In this document: positions 22,787 through 31,602 of the stretch, piece by piece
Numbering within the stretch: position 1 is the stretch's first letter
Layout of the letters: each line of letters starts with the position of its first letter
From: Paracoccaceae bacterium
Lineage (GTDB): Bacteria > Pseudomonadota > Alphaproteobacteria > Rhodobacterales > Rhodobacteraceae
NCBI GenBank assembly: GCA_014762635.1
Contig: JABURR010000091.1
Location: 1-64,000 of the forward strand
Length of the DNA stretch: 64,000 bases
Direction of reading: 5' to 3'
Notes under the pieces: model-generated
The model's database searches: none
Told to the model about the DNA's origin: nothing
The model's input: the letters and a program-made list of their open reading frames with translations, nothing else
Translations under genes and position numbers: made by a program

Positions 22787-23998
22787 ATGAAGCCCAAGCT
22801 ACGCACCCTGCTCGTCAGCCTCGGCGGCGCCGCCATCCTGGGCGGGCTCATCTACGTGGCCACGACCGAAGAGCCGGTGCCCGTGGACCTGACCGAGGTC
22901 GCGCGGGGCGAGATGATGCGCACCGTCAACGCCGACGGGCGCACCCGCATCCGCGAAGTCTACGAGGTCTCTGCCCCCTTCACCGGCACCGCGCGCCGCT
23001 CTCCGGTGGAGGTCGGTGACAAGGTCGTGGCCGGGGAAACCGTGGTCGCGGTGGTGGAGCCCGTGGCGCCCGCCCTTCTGGACACCCGTTCGCGACTCCA
23101 GGCCGAGGCCGCCCTGCGCGAGGCCGAAGCCGCCCTGCACGTGGCCGAGACGCGGTTGCACCAGGCCGAGGAAGAACTGGCCTATGCGCAGTCCCAGTTC
23201 GACCGCACGAAGACATTGGTGGAGCGCGGGGTGGCCTCGACCTCGCGGCTCGAGGATGCCACCCAGGTCCTCGATCTGCGCGAAGCCAGTCGCGACGCCG
23301 CACAATCGGGCCTCGAAATGGCCGAGGGCAGCGTCGAACGCGCCCGCGCGGCCCTGGTGGAACCGGGGAGTGAAACGAACGGCTCGGAAACCTGCTGCGT
23401 GGAACTCACCGCGCCCATCGACGGAACGGTACTCTCGGTGACCGAAATCAGCGAGCGTCCGGTTCAGGCTGGCGCGCGGCTGGTGTCCATCGGGCGGCTG
23501 GATGACCTGGAGATCGTGGCCGATCTTTTGTCGTCAGACGCGGTGCGCCTCAATCCCGGCGCGCGCGCCATCGTCGACCGCTGGGGCGGGGATGACCCGC
23601 TTGAAGCGCGGTTGCGCTCGGTAGATCCCGTGGCCGTCACCAAGGTCTCGGCCCTCGGGATCGAGGAGCAACGCGTCAACGCGGTCTTCGACTTCGTCTC
23701 CCCCCCCGAGGATCGTGTCGCGCTTGGCGACGGGTTCGCTGTGTTCCTCAGGGTGGTGGAATGGTCCGCCGAAGATACGGTGAAAATCCCACTCAGCGCC
23801 CTCTTCCGCCATGGCGAGGATTGGGCCGTGTTCATTGACGGAAACGGAGTCGCGCGCCGGATCACAGTCAAGATCGGCCAGCGCAACGGCAGCCACGCCC
23901 AGGTCCTGAGTGGTCTGGAGCCGGGCCAGCGTGTCATCACCCACCCGAGCGACCTGATCTCGGACGGCACCGAGATTGTCCAGCGCAGCGAGATGTGA
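22787..23998 (+). CDS. HlyD/RND-type periplasmic adaptor subunit
   Basis: A 403-residue membrane-fusion protein. An N-terminal membrane anchor (LLVSLGGAAILGGLIYVA) is followed by a lipoyl-like half (FTGTARRSPVEVGDKVVAGE), a long alpha-helical hairpin of about 100 residues (LQAEAALREAEAALHVAETR onward), the second lipoyl half (CCVELTAPIDGTVLSVTEIS) and beta-barrel domains. It links the inner-membrane ABC permease to an outer-membrane channel; no tolC-like gene is in the window. GGGAG ribosome-binding site, three bases after the permease stop. Confidence 0.92.
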   Translation: MKPKLRTLLVSLGGAAILGGLIYVATTEEPVPVDLTEVARGEMMRTVNADGRTRIREVYEVSAPFTGTARRSPVEVGDKVVAGETVVAVVEPVAPALLDTRSRLQAEAALREAEAALHVAETRLHQAEEELAYAQSQFDRTKTLVERGVASTSRLEDATQVLDLREASRDAAQSGLEMAEGSVERARAALVEPGSETNGSETCCVELTAPIDGTVLSVTEISERPVQAGARLVSIGRLDDLEIVADLLSSDAVRLNPGARAIVDRWGGDDPLEARLRSVDPVAVTKVSALGIEEQRVNAVFDFVSPPEDRVALGDGFAVFLRVVEWSAEDTVKIPLSALFRHGEDWAVFIDGNGVARRITVKIGQRNGSHAQVLSGLEPGQRVITHPSDLISDGTEIVQRSEM

Positions 23999-24125
23999 TC
24001 AGCTGGTCTTGTTTCCGGATTTCTCCTGCCAAGCCTTCAAAACGAAAAGCACGGCCTCCTGAATGAACATCCAGACCTTCGGCGCATTGAAAAATATTGT
24101 AGCCAGATCAAGATAGGGCTTGTAT
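23999..24125 (-). pseudogene. Possible C-terminal remnant of a protein gene
   Basis: Minus-strand reading from about 24125 to the stop at 23999 gives an uninterrupted tail including KPYLDLATIFFNAPKVWMFI and EAVLFVLKAWQEKSGNKTS. It looks like the end of a real protein but a stop codon and no start lie just upstream. It may mark where foreign DNA carrying the next gene joined the chromosome. The rest of the 227-base gap shows nothing further. Confidence 0.35.
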
Positions 24126-24225
24126 TGAAACTACCCAAGATAGTTTACCAAGATCTCGTCGCTTGATCTGTTCAGACCCAAGAGGATCCACGCATGCTTT
24201 TTGAAGCCCCGTCCAGCCGACGCAC

Positions 24226-25812
24226 ATGAGAAATACACCATTGTCAGAAAAGAAGAAACTCCAGATAGGAACTGTATTCCTCTACGTGGTTGCGCAGTTT
24301 CTCGTTATCTACATGTCTCTTGGCTATACGAACGGGAAGTTCATATACGCATTGGATGATCCCTATATTCACCTCTCAGTGGCAGAAATGATCCTCGAGG
24401 GTGGCTACGGGATAAACGTTGGAGAGTATGCTTCTCCATCGTCTTCGATTCTTTATCCCTTCCTCCTCGCCTTCCTGTTGTTAACGGGCCTGGGGGAATT
24501 TTCGCCTCTGGTAATTTCGTTCGTTTTCTCTGTTTTATCCCTCTGGATCCTGTCCGGGTATTGCGCGAATTCTGACGTGATGCGAGAGGATCGGTTTTCG
24601 AAAATATCTTTTTTCATTCTGCCCCCGGCCCTCATACTCGCCACAAACTCCATCGCCCTGACAATGACCGGCATGGAACACTCAATTCACGTTTTCGCCA
24701 CCATATCGGCGCTGACAGGTTTGAAGGACCTCGTCGAAAACCGCGCGACTTCGGTGTCATTAATCAAGGTAGTCCTTGGCGTGCTACTGTGTTCAGTCAT
24801 TCGTTTTGAGGGGCTGGCGCTGACAGTCGCCATGATCATTGCGCTCTTCATTCTGGGGCACCGCCTTATGACCTTGGCGCTGGCATTTCTCATACCAGCG
24901 ATACTCTCCATTTACGTTGTCGGCATGATGTCACTGGGGCTTCCAGCGATACCAAGCTCGGTCATGGTAAAATCGGGCGTGGCAGCCGAGGTCGAAGGCG
25001 GCAGTTTTTTCAAGGTATTCTTAGAGCTGTTCGAGAACTTCCGGCATTCTCTTGACTTCGGCTGGGGGATCGCATTCTTCTTTTCCGGAATCTTCTTCCT
25101 TTACATTACGTTTGCCCACTCATCTCTTACTCGAAACTATAGAATTTTCTTTGCCGTTCCGACCTTCATACTGCTCGCCCATGTTTTCGCGGGAAGATAT
25201 GGGTGGTTCGGCAGGTATGAGTCCTACGCCGTTGCCGCTCTGATCATTGGAATTTTTTCTGCGCCAAGAAGGATTATTCCATTCCCACTCCCCCGCATCG
25301 GCCATACCCTTGCTGTTCTTGCCATCGGCCTGACATATGTCGACCATATTCGGATCGCACCACTCGCATCTCTGAACATCTACCAGCAGCAATACCAAAT
25401 GCACAGGTTCGCGACGGAATTTTATCCAGAAAAGGTCGCCGTCAATGACCTGGGATATGTTTCTTTCAAGAATGATTCCTATGTTCTGGACCTCTACGGA
25501 CTAGGCTCGGAGTATGCCCGGCAGCTCAGCCGTCATGACGAATGGACACCGGATCTTCTGACTCAAATCACGGAAAAATATGACATAAACTTTGCCATGA
25601 TTTATGATCACTGGTTCGAAAACATTCCCCCGAGCTGGTGCAGAGTAGGTGTTCTGCAAACCAGCATGACCTCGACTGCATCCAATCATGTCGCATTCTA
25701 CCTGTTTAAGCCCGAGAGCGAAGGCAGGATGCGATCGGCTCTGGAGTCTTTCTCGGATAGCTTACCGAACGGGGCTTCTTTTCACAGCTTCCCTTGCCGT
25801 TCTTGGTCCTGA
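24226..25812 (+). CDS. Polytopic membrane protein, GT-C glycosyltransferase-like
   Basis: A 528-residue protein with about ten hydrophobic segments. Near residue 43 it has ALDDPYIHLSVAEMILEGG and near 68 YASPSSSILYPF, the acidic-loop pattern (DDxYIH, then SPSS) of GT-C-fold mannosyl/arabinosyl transferases that use polyprenyl-phosphate sugars. The C-terminal soluble part contains KVAVNDLGYVSFKNDSYVLD and LYGLGSEYARQL. GC is visibly lower than in all neighbours and codon use differs, so transfer is likely. Flanking genes (exporter, zinc uptake) offer no pathway context. Confidence 0.65.
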   Translation: MRNTPLSEKKKLQIGTVFLYVVAQFLVIYMSLGYTNGKFIYALDDPYIHLSVAEMILEGGYGINVGEYASPSSSILYPFLLAFLLLTGLGEFSPLVISFVFSVLSLWILSGYCANSDVMREDRFSKISFFILPPALILATNSIALTMTGMEHSIHVFATISALTGLKDLVENRATSVSLIKVVLGVLLCSVIRFEGLALTVAMIIALFILGHRLMTLALAFLIPAILSIYVVGMMSLGLPAIPSSVMVKSGVAAEVEGGSFFKVFLELFENFRHSLDFGWGIAFFFSGIFFLYITFAHSSLTRNYRIFFAVPTFILLAHVFAGRYGWFGRYESYAVAALIIGIFSAPRRIIPFPLPRIGHTLAVLAIGLTYVDHIRIAPLASLNIYQQQYQMHRFATEFYPEKVAVNDLGYVSFKNDSYVLDLYGLGSEYARQLSRHDEWTPDLLTQITEKYDINFAMIYDHWFENIPPSWCRVGVLQTSMTSTASNHVAFYLFKPESEGRMRSALESFSDSLPNGASFHSFPCRSWS

Positions 25813-25873
25813 TTTCAAGAAACCTGGGAACCCACACCTAAAATCGCGCCGACGGCACACATGGGGCTTCGGC

Positions 25874-26653
25874 CTACCGCCGATAGGCGACAGAGATGAG
25901 ATAGATCACCACCGCCGCCGCAATGATCGACGGTCCTGCGGGCGTGTCGAACCTCAGCGAGGCTTGCAGACCGCCAATCGAGGACAGCGCCCCGCAGCCG
26001 ATGGCCGCCAGCGCCATCGCCTCGGGCGTCGTGGTGAAGCGACGGGCCGCGGCCGCCGGGATGATGAGCAATGCCGCGATCAGCAGCGCGCCCACCACCT
26101 TGATCGCCACGGCCACCACCAGCGCCAGCGCCAGCGTGAGCCCCAGCCGCTCGCGCGCGGGGTCGATCCCGGCCGAGGCTGCCAGTTCGTCGTTCAGCGT
26201 CGCCGTCAACAAGGCCTGCCAGCGCCAGACCAGCAAGAGGCCTACCGCCAGCGACCCGCCCCAGATCACCGCAAGATCCGCCCGGCCAACCGTTAGGATG
26301 TCGCCGAACAGCAGCGCCTGCAGGTCCACCCGCGCCCCCGGCACCAGCGAGATCGCCACCAGCCCGAAGGCCAGCGCGCCATGGGCCAGCACGCCCAGCA
26401 CCGTGTCCATCGCCTGCCCGCGCCAGCTCAGCCCCGAAACCGCCAGCGCCACGCCCATCGCGACCAGCACCGTGCCAAGGAAAACCGGCAGTCCGCTTGC
26501 CACCGCCAAGGCCACGCCCAGGATCGCCGCATGGGCCGTGGCATCGCCGAAATAGGCCATCCGCCGCCAGACCACGAAGGCCCCCAGCGGGCCGGTGGCC
26601 AGCGACAGGCCGATCCCGGCAAGCGCCGCGCGGATCAGGAAATCGTCCAGCAT
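25874..26653 (-). CDS. znuB: Zinc ABC transporter permease ZnuB
   Basis: A 259-residue protein with eight or so hydrophobic segments and the ABC-3 signatures WRRMAYFGDATAHAAILGVA, ALLFGDILTVGRADL, NDELAASAGIDPARE and VVGALLIAALLIIPAAAARR. It forms the inner-membrane channel for Zn2+. ATG 26653 lies in the znuC stop (GTGATG; a GTG one codon earlier is possible), so expression is coupled to znuC and zur. Confidence 0.95.
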   Translation of the reverse strand: MLDDFLIRAALAGIGLSLATGPLGAFVVWRRMAYFGDATAHAAILGVALAVASGLPVFLGTVLVAMGVALAVSGLSWRGQAMDTVLGVLAHGALAFGLVAISLVPGARVDLQALLFGDILTVGRADLAVIWGGSLAVGLLLVWRWQALLTATLNDELAASAGIDPARERLGLTLALALVVAVAIKVVGALLIAALLIIPAAAARRFTTTPEAMALAAIGCGALSSIGGLQASLRFDTPAGPSIIAAAVVIYLISVAYRR

Positions 26654-27414
26654 CACTGCGCCTCGTCCAAAGCGGGGGGATGATGGTGCACATGATCGTG
26701 GTCGTGATCATGGCCGTGGTCATGCGCATGCTGGTAGAGCGCCAGCGTCCCCCCTGTGCCCAGCCCGAACAGCGCCCGGTATTCCGGTGCGGCCGAGACC
26801 ACGTTCGGCGCCCCTTCGCAGCAGATATGGCCGTTGAGGCAGATCACCCGGTCCGAGGCGCTCATCACCACGTGCAGGTCGTGGCTGACCAGCAGAACCG
26901 CCACCCCGGTCTCGGCGCGCACGTCTTCGATCAGCCGGTAGAACCCGGCGATCCCGGGCTGGTCCAACCCCTGCGTCGGCTCGTCGAGGATCAGGATGTC
27001 CGGCTTCGCGAGCAACGCACGGGCCAGCAGAACCCGCTGGAACTGACCGCCGGACAGGTCCGCCATCTGCCGCGCCCCGACGCCGGTCACGCCCACACGC
27101 GCCAACATCTCAATGCGCTCGGCCTCGGTATGGCGATGGGGCAGCGAGAGAAACCGCATCACCGTCATCGGCAGGGTCGGATCGATATGGAGCTTTTGCG
27201 GCACATAGCCGATGCGCAGCCCGTCGGCCTGCCGCACGGTTCCGGCGGTGGGTTTCAGCACCCCCAGAAGCGCCTTGATCAGGGTCGACTTGCCCGAGCC
27301 GTTCGGCCCCACCACCGTGACGATCTCGCCCTTCTCGATGGCGAAATCCACGTTGCTCAGAACCGGCACCGCCTCATAGCGCACCGTCATGCCATGGGTT
27401 TCGATCAGGCTCAT
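26653..27414 (-). CDS. znuC: Zinc ABC transporter ATPase ZnuC, with His-rich tail
   Basis: A 253-residue ATPase. Walker A is GPNGSGKSTLIK, the signature LSGGQFQRVLLARA and Walker B DILILDEPTQGLD. The ATG at 27414 overlaps the zur stop (ATGA). The last 25 residues are histidine/aspartate-rich (HAHDHGHDHDHDHVHHH), which could bind zinc in the cytoplasm as a sensor or buffer. Operon order zur-znuC-znuB. Confidence 0.95.
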   Translation of the reverse strand: MSLIETHGMTVRYEAVPVLSNVDFAIEKGEIVTVVGPNGSGKSTLIKALLGVLKPTAGTVRQADGLRIGYVPQKLHIDPTLPMTVMRFLSLPHRHTEAERIEMLARVGVTGVGARQMADLSGGQFQRVLLARALLAKPDILILDEPTQGLDQPGIAGFYRLIEDVRAETGVAVLLVSHDLHVVMSASDRVICLNGHICCEGAPNVVSAAPEYRALFGLGTGGTLALYQHAHDHGHDHDHDHVHHHPPALDEAQ

Positions 27415-27899
27415 GGCGCGTGCCCGGCGCAGGCGGGGCAGAGGCCCAGCGCCTCCACGTTCACCCGGTCGATACGAAACCCGATGCGCGCCGCCGCGGC
27501 TTCCATCTCGGCGCGGATCGCGGCCTCGGGCGCCTCGGCCACGGCGCGGCATTCGGAGCAGATGAAGAAGGCCGGCGCATGCGGCTCACCGGGATGCATA
27601 CATGCGGCATAAGCATTGAGCCGCCGAACCCGGTGCGCCAGCCCGTGCTCCACCAGGAAATCCAGCGCGCGATAGGCCACCGGCGGCTGGTTGCCGAACC
27701 CGTCCTCGGCCAGCCGTTCCAGGACCTCGTAGGCGCCCAGCGCCCGGTGTTCTTCCAGCAGGATCTCCAGCGCCCGACGCCGCACCGGCGTGAGCCGCAA
27801 GCCCGCTGCCGCCGCGTGGTGCTCGGCCTGGGACAACACGTCCTCGGCGCAACCGCCGTGGTCATGGTCATGGAAAGCGATCTCGGCCGGGCGGGGCAT
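27411..27899 (-). CDS. zur: Zinc uptake regulator Zur (Fur family)
   Basis: A 162-residue Fur-family repressor: winged helix (AAGLRLTPVRRRALEILLEE, NQPPVAYRALDFLVEHGLAH) and dimerisation domain with ACMHPGEPHAPAFFICSECR and a C-terminal LCPACAGHAP, giving the two CxxC pairs of the structural zinc site. An N-terminal HDHDHGGC adds possible metal ligands. With zinc bound it should repress the divergent znu genes via the palindrome at 27920. First gene of zur-znuC-znuB. Confidence 0.94.
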   Translation of the reverse strand: MPRPAEIAFHDHDHGGCAEDVLSQAEHHAAAAGLRLTPVRRRALEILLEEHRALGAYEVLERLAEDGFGNQPPVAYRALDFLVEHGLAHRVRRLNAYAACMHPGEPHAPAFFICSECRAVAEAPEAAIRAEMEAAAARIGFRIDRVNVEALGLCPACAGHAP

Positions 27900-27919
27900 G
27901 CGGATTCCTCTTGTTACAC

Positions 27920-27933
27920 TATAACATGTTATA
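27920..27933. promoter_or_regulatory. Zur box between zur and znuA
   Basis: A perfect 14-bp palindrome TATAACATGTTATA inside a longer A/T-rich stretch (GTTACACTATAACATG and on), the type of site bound by Zur/Fur repressors. Its place between the divergent zur-znuCB and znuA genes allows one repressor site to control both. Confidence 0.8.
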
Positions 27934-27974
27934 TTATATCGCGCCCAATCTCGACACAAGCGCGGACACCGGCC

Positions 27975-28874
27975 ATGCGGCACACCCTCTTTGCAGTTCT
28001 GACCAGCCTTTTTCTTGCCCCGGCGGCACGGGCCGAAGCCCCCACAATCCTGACCGATATCGCGCCGGTGCAGTCCCTGGCCGCGCAGGTGATGGAGGGG
28101 ATCGGAACGCCCGAGCTTCTGATCTCGGGCGGGGGCGATCCGCATCACGTGCAACTGCGCCCGTCGCAGGCGCGGGGCCTGTCGCGGGCGGACCTGGTGA
28201 TCTGGGTCGGCCCGAGCCTGACCCCGTGGCTGGGCGAGTCGCTCGACAGCCTGCGCGGCAACAAGCCGGTGCTCACCCTGTCGGAGGCCGATGGCCTCAC
28301 CCATCGCGCCGCGATGTTCGGCGACGATCACGATCACGCCCATGACGACGATCACGGCGACGAGGCCGACGACCCACATTTCTGGCTCGACCACGGCAAC
28401 GCCAAGGTCTGGCTGGGCGCCATTGCCGAGGCGCTGGCCGAAGCAGATCCCGCGAACTCCGCGCTCTACCGCGCGAATGCCACGGCGGCCGCAACCCGTC
28501 TAGACGCAACGGTGACCGAGGCCGCCGCGATCCTCGCCGCCGCCGGATCGCGCCGGATCGTGGTGAGCCATGACGGCTGGGCGCATTTCGCCGCCGCCTT
28601 CGACGTGTCGGTGGTCGGCGCAATCTCCGAAGGTGACGCCGCCGCGCCGGGCGCGGCCCGGCTCTCGGAGCTGCGCGAGATGATCGTCGGACACGGCGCG
28701 GATTGCCTCTTCACCGAGGTCCAGCAACCGGGCGATTTCGCCGACACCCTGGCCGAGGGCACCGGGATCGGCCGCGGCACCCTCGACCCGACCGGCGCAT
28801 CGCTGGGCGCGGGGCCGGACCTCTATCCAGCGCTGATCCTAGCGAACGCCCGCGCGATCGCGGGGTGCCGTTGA
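27975..28874 (+). CDS. znuA: Zinc ABC transporter substrate-binding protein ZnuA
   Basis: A 299-residue periplasmic protein of the cluster 9 metal-binding family with a signal peptide (LFAVLTSLFLAPAARA). Conserved parts are LTDIAPVQSLAAQVMEG, GGGDPHHVQLRPSQA (zinc ligand His), a His/Asp-rich loop around residues 116-130 (DDHDHAHDDDHGDE), DPHFWLDHGN and VVSHDGWAHFAAAF. It delivers Zn2+ to ZnuBC. Start chosen for the signal peptide; a much longer open frame upstream is not supported. Confidence 0.95.
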   Translation: MRHTLFAVLTSLFLAPAARAEAPTILTDIAPVQSLAAQVMEGIGTPELLISGGGDPHHVQLRPSQARGLSRADLVIWVGPSLTPWLGESLDSLRGNKPVLTLSEADGLTHRAAMFGDDHDHAHDDDHGDEADDPHFWLDHGNAKVWLGAIAEALAEADPANSALYRANATAAATRLDATVTEAAAILAAAGSRRIVVSHDGWAHFAAAFDVSVVGAISEGDAAAPGAARLSELREMIVGHGADCLFTEVQQPGDFADTLAEGTGIGRGTLDPTGASLGAGPDLYPALILANARAIAGCR

Positions 28875-28902
28875 GGGGCACAACGCAAATCGGGCGCGAA
28901 AG

Positions 28903-28941
28903 TCCGACGAAAACCCGATAGAATTCCGATAGTTTTCCGAT
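28903..28941 (+). repeat. Second four-unit 11-nt-period repeat
   Basis: Cores TCCGAC, CCCGAT, TCCGAT and TCCGAT start at 28903, 28914, 28925 and 28936, again exactly 11 nt apart. The 16-mer CCGATAGAATTCCGAT is shared with the element at 1604-1651. It lies 29 bases after znuA and about 100 bases before the next gene. Confidence 0.7.
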
Positions 28942-29038
28942 TTGGATTTCGAGGGGGCCGGGCTGGACTGGCGCCCACGAATTCCGGGCGGCATGGCAGC
29001 GCATTCCGCCCGCAGTCATGGACGACGAAAGGACCCCG

Positions 29039-29338
29039 ATGCCCATCGTCCTGATCATCCTCAGTGCGATCCCGGCGTTCCTGATGGTGCGCGGAATCTT
29101 CCGCCTGGGCCGGGAGAAGGCCGTTGCGGGATGGGTGTTCTATTGGCTTGCCGCCGTCATCGCCGTGGTTATCAACCCGATCCTGACGATCCTCGCCATC
29201 GCCTTTCTGGGCATGTTCCTGCCTTTGGGAGATACGGAGCTTATCTTCTTCGTCGTCGGCCCGATCGGAGGGCTGGGCGCGGTCGGTGGGGTTATTGGGG
29301 CGACCGCGGCTATCATGTTGGCTTTAAAGGCAGAATAG
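29039..29338 (+). CDS. Small membrane protein, 99 residues
   Basis: Three hydrophobic segments: VLIILSAIPAFLMVRGIF, AGWVFYWLAAVIAVVINPIL with LTILAIAFLGMFL, and IFFVVGPIGGLGAVGGVIGA. AAAGGA five bases before the ATG at 29039 supports this start over the GTG-like upstream option at 29018. No family recognised. It converges with puuD, ending seven bases from its stop. Confidence 0.6.
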   Translation: MPIVLIILSAIPAFLMVRGIFRLGREKAVAGWVFYWLAAVIAVVINPILTILAIAFLGMFLPLGDTELIFFVVGPIGGLGAVGGVIGATAAIMLALKAE

Positions 29339-29345
29339 GCCGACG

Positions 29346-30569
29346 CTACCCCTCTACCGCGCTCCGATACCAGGCGACGATGGCCGCGCGTTCGGCCTCT
29401 TCCATGTAGGACAGGTTCGCGGGCGGCATCGCGTGGGTGACGCCCGCCTGCAGGTAGATCTCGCGTGCCTGGCGGGCGATTTGTTCCGGCGTTTCCAGCC
29501 GCACCGCCTTCGGCGCCCAGGCCAGCCCGTCCCAGCCGGGTTCCGCGGCGTGGCACATGGAGCAGCGGCCCAACACGATGTTCTCGACCTCGGCAAAGCC
29601 CTCGGCCTCGGCGAAATGGCGGGCCTGGCCGGTCAGCGCAGCGTCCTCCTCGCCGCGGAAAAGCGGCACGGTGGAGAGCCACGCGATCACCAGGAAGATC
29701 ACCGCCGTCGCCAGCCAGGTCCATGTCGGATCGCCTTTCCGCGCGTGGACCGTGTTGAAATAATGCCGGATCGTCACGCCCATCAGGAAGACAAGGCTCG
29801 CGATGATCCAGTTGTATTCGCTCGCAAAAGCCAGCGGGTAATGGTTCGATAGCATCAGGAACAGCACCGGCAGCGTCAGGTAGTTGTTGTGGGTGGAGCG
29901 CTGCTTGGCGATCTTGCCGTATTTCGCGTCAGGGGTACGGCCCGCGATCAGGTCGGCCACGACGATCTTCTGGTTCGGGATGATGATCATGAACACGTTC
30001 GCCGACATGATCGTCGCGGTGAAGGCGCCCAGGTGCAGCAGCGCCGCGCGGCCCGAGAAGACCTGCGTGTAGAACCAGCTCATGCCCACCAGCACCACGA
30101 AAAGCGCCGCCATCAGTGCGGTCTGGTTTGCCTCGACGAAGACCTTGCAGAGCGTGTTATAGGCCAACCAGCCGAAGGCCAGTGAGGCGACGGAAATGGC
30201 AATCGCCTGCCAGACGGCGATGTCCAGCACGTTGGGGTCCACCAGGTAGAACTCGGCGCCCAGGTAATAGACCAGCACCAAAAGCGCGAAACCCGACAGC
30301 CATGTGGCGTAGCTTTCCCATTTGAACCAGACCAGGTCGCCCGGCATCGTCTCGGGCGCGACCAGGTATTTCTGGATGTGGTAGAAGCCACCGCCATGCA
30401 CCTGCCATTCCTCGCCATCGGCGCCCGAGGCCAGGTTGCGGTCCCGGTGCAGCCCCAGGTCCAGCGCGATGAAATAGAAGGACGAGCCGATCCAGGCGAT
30501 CGCGGTGATCACATGGGTCCAGCGCACCGCAAGTTCGATCCAGGCGCCGAGGACGGTCAGGTCATACAT
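29346..30569 (-). CDS. puuD: Urate hydroxylase PuuD with cytochrome c domain
   Basis: A 407-residue membrane protein. N-terminal helices start WIELAVRWTHVITAIAWIGS and include GGFYHIQKYLVAPETMPGDL and KQRSTHNNYLTLPVLFLM, the PuuD membrane domain; after about residue 310 comes a cytochrome c domain with a heme site CSMCH and the distal Met in GVTHAMPPANLSY. It oxidises urate to 5-hydroxyisourate with electrons passed to the respiratory chain, replacing soluble uricase. Divergent from the LysR gene and followed functionally by uraH. Confidence 0.93.
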   Translation of the reverse strand: MYDLTVLGAWIELAVRWTHVITAIAWIGSSFYFIALDLGLHRDRNLASGADGEEWQVHGGGFYHIQKYLVAPETMPGDLVWFKWESYATWLSGFALLVLVYYLGAEFYLVDPNVLDIAVWQAIAISVASLAFGWLAYNTLCKVFVEANQTALMAALFVVLVGMSWFYTQVFSGRAALLHLGAFTATIMSANVFMIIIPNQKIVVADLIAGRTPDAKYGKIAKQRSTHNNYLTLPVLFLMLSNHYPLAFASEYNWIIASLVFLMGVTIRHYFNTVHARKGDPTWTWLATAVIFLVIAWLSTVPLFRGEEDAALTGQARHFAEAEGFAEVENIVLGRCSMCHAAEPGWDGLAWAPKAVRLETPEQIARQAREIYLQAGVTHAMPPANLSYMEEAERAAIVAWYRSAVEG

Positions 30570-30592
30570 GATGGTTTCCCTCGTGGTTTGAC

Positions 30593-30618
30593 GAAAACTT
30601 ACCGCAAGGGCGGTTTTC
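30593..30618. promoter_or_regulatory. Inverted repeat in the puuD-LysR intergenic region
   Basis: The arms GAAAAC (30593-30598) and GTTTTC (30613-30618) are separated by 14 bases, between the divergent puuD and LysR genes. This is where a LysR regulator would bind to control the target and itself. The exact operator is inferred. Confidence 0.35.
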
Positions 30619-30669
30619 TTTGCTATTCTGAAAATCCGTACGCAGCTTCAAGAAATGCGGGATAATAAG

Positions 30670-31602
30670 ATGGCCTACGTCGATTGCCTGAAAATGTTCG
30701 TCCGCGTCTACGAACTGGGCAGCATGAGCGCAGCCGCGCGCGACCTGCGCGCCTCGCCCGCCGTGGCGTCGAGCCGGATCTCGGAGCTTGAGAAACACCT
30801 CGGCGTGCGGCTTTTCAACCGCACCACGCGGGCGCTGCAACCTACCGAGAACGGGCGCATCTTCTACGAGGGCGCCTGCAAGGTGCTAGCAGCGATCGAC
30901 GAGGCCGAGGCCACCGTGATGGAGGCCAGCGACACCCCGCGCGGCACGCTTTTCGTGGCGGCCCCGCTGGGGATCGGGCGGCGGTTCATCGCCCCGGCGG
31001 TGCCGATCTTCAAGGACCAGTATCCGCAGATCGACGTGCGGCTACGCATGTCGGACCGGGTGATCGACGTCACCGGCGAGGGGCTCGACCTGGCCTTTCA
31101 CCTTGGCATTCTGGAAGACAGCGACCTGAAGGTCCGGATGATCGCCGAATGCCCCCGCGTCTTGTGCGCCGCGCCCGCCTATGTCGCCCGGCGCGGGAAC
31201 CCTGCCGATGGCGAAGCGCTGGTGCGCGACCGGCATGAATGCCTGACGCTGCGCTTTCCCGGCGCCAAGGAGTTCCAATGGACGCTGGTCACCCCGGATG
31301 GCCCGCGCCGATACGAGATCTCGGGCCCGTTCGAATCCGACGACGGCGACGTGCTGACCGGCTGGGCGTTGGATGGGCGGGGTATCGTGCTGAAACCGCT
31401 CTTCGAGGTGGCCAATCACCTGGCCGAGGGGCGCCTTGTTCCGGTGGCCGAGCCCACGCCTCCGATGCCGGTTCAGCTTTCGGCCCTGTCTCCGCATCGC
31501 AAGCTGAAAGATCCCAAGGTGCAGGTCTTCACCGATTTCATGGTGACCCGGATCAAGGCCGACCTCGAGGCCCGGATGGCGACGGCTCAACTGCCCCGGT
31601 AG
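30670..31602 (+). CDS. LysR-family transcriptional regulator
   Basis: A 310-residue regulator: winged helix-turn-helix at residues 1-60 ([40 protein letters not shown]) and a type 2 periplasmic-binding-fold effector domain ([18 protein letters not shown] and on). I prefer ATG 30670 to 30655 because CGGGA lies ahead of it. It is flanked by puuD and uraH, so it probably controls purine degradation with urate or a downstream metabolite as effector (inference). Its 3' end overlaps uraH by 16 bases tail to tail. Confidence 0.9.
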   Translation: MAYVDCLKMFVRVYELGSMSAAARDLRASPAVASSRISELEKHLGVRLFNRTTRALQPTENGRIFYEGACKVLAAIDEAEATVMEASDTPRGTLFVAAPLGIGRRFIAPAVPIFKDQYPQIDVRLRMSDRVIDVTGEGLDLAFHLGILEDSDLKVRMIAECPRVLCAAPAYVARRGNPADGEALVRDRHECLTLRFPGAKEFQWTLVTPDGPRRYEISGPFESDDGDVLTGWALDGRGIVLKPLFEVANHLAEGRLVPVAEPTPPMPVQLSALSPHRKLKDPKVQVFTDFMVTRIKADLEARMATAQLPR

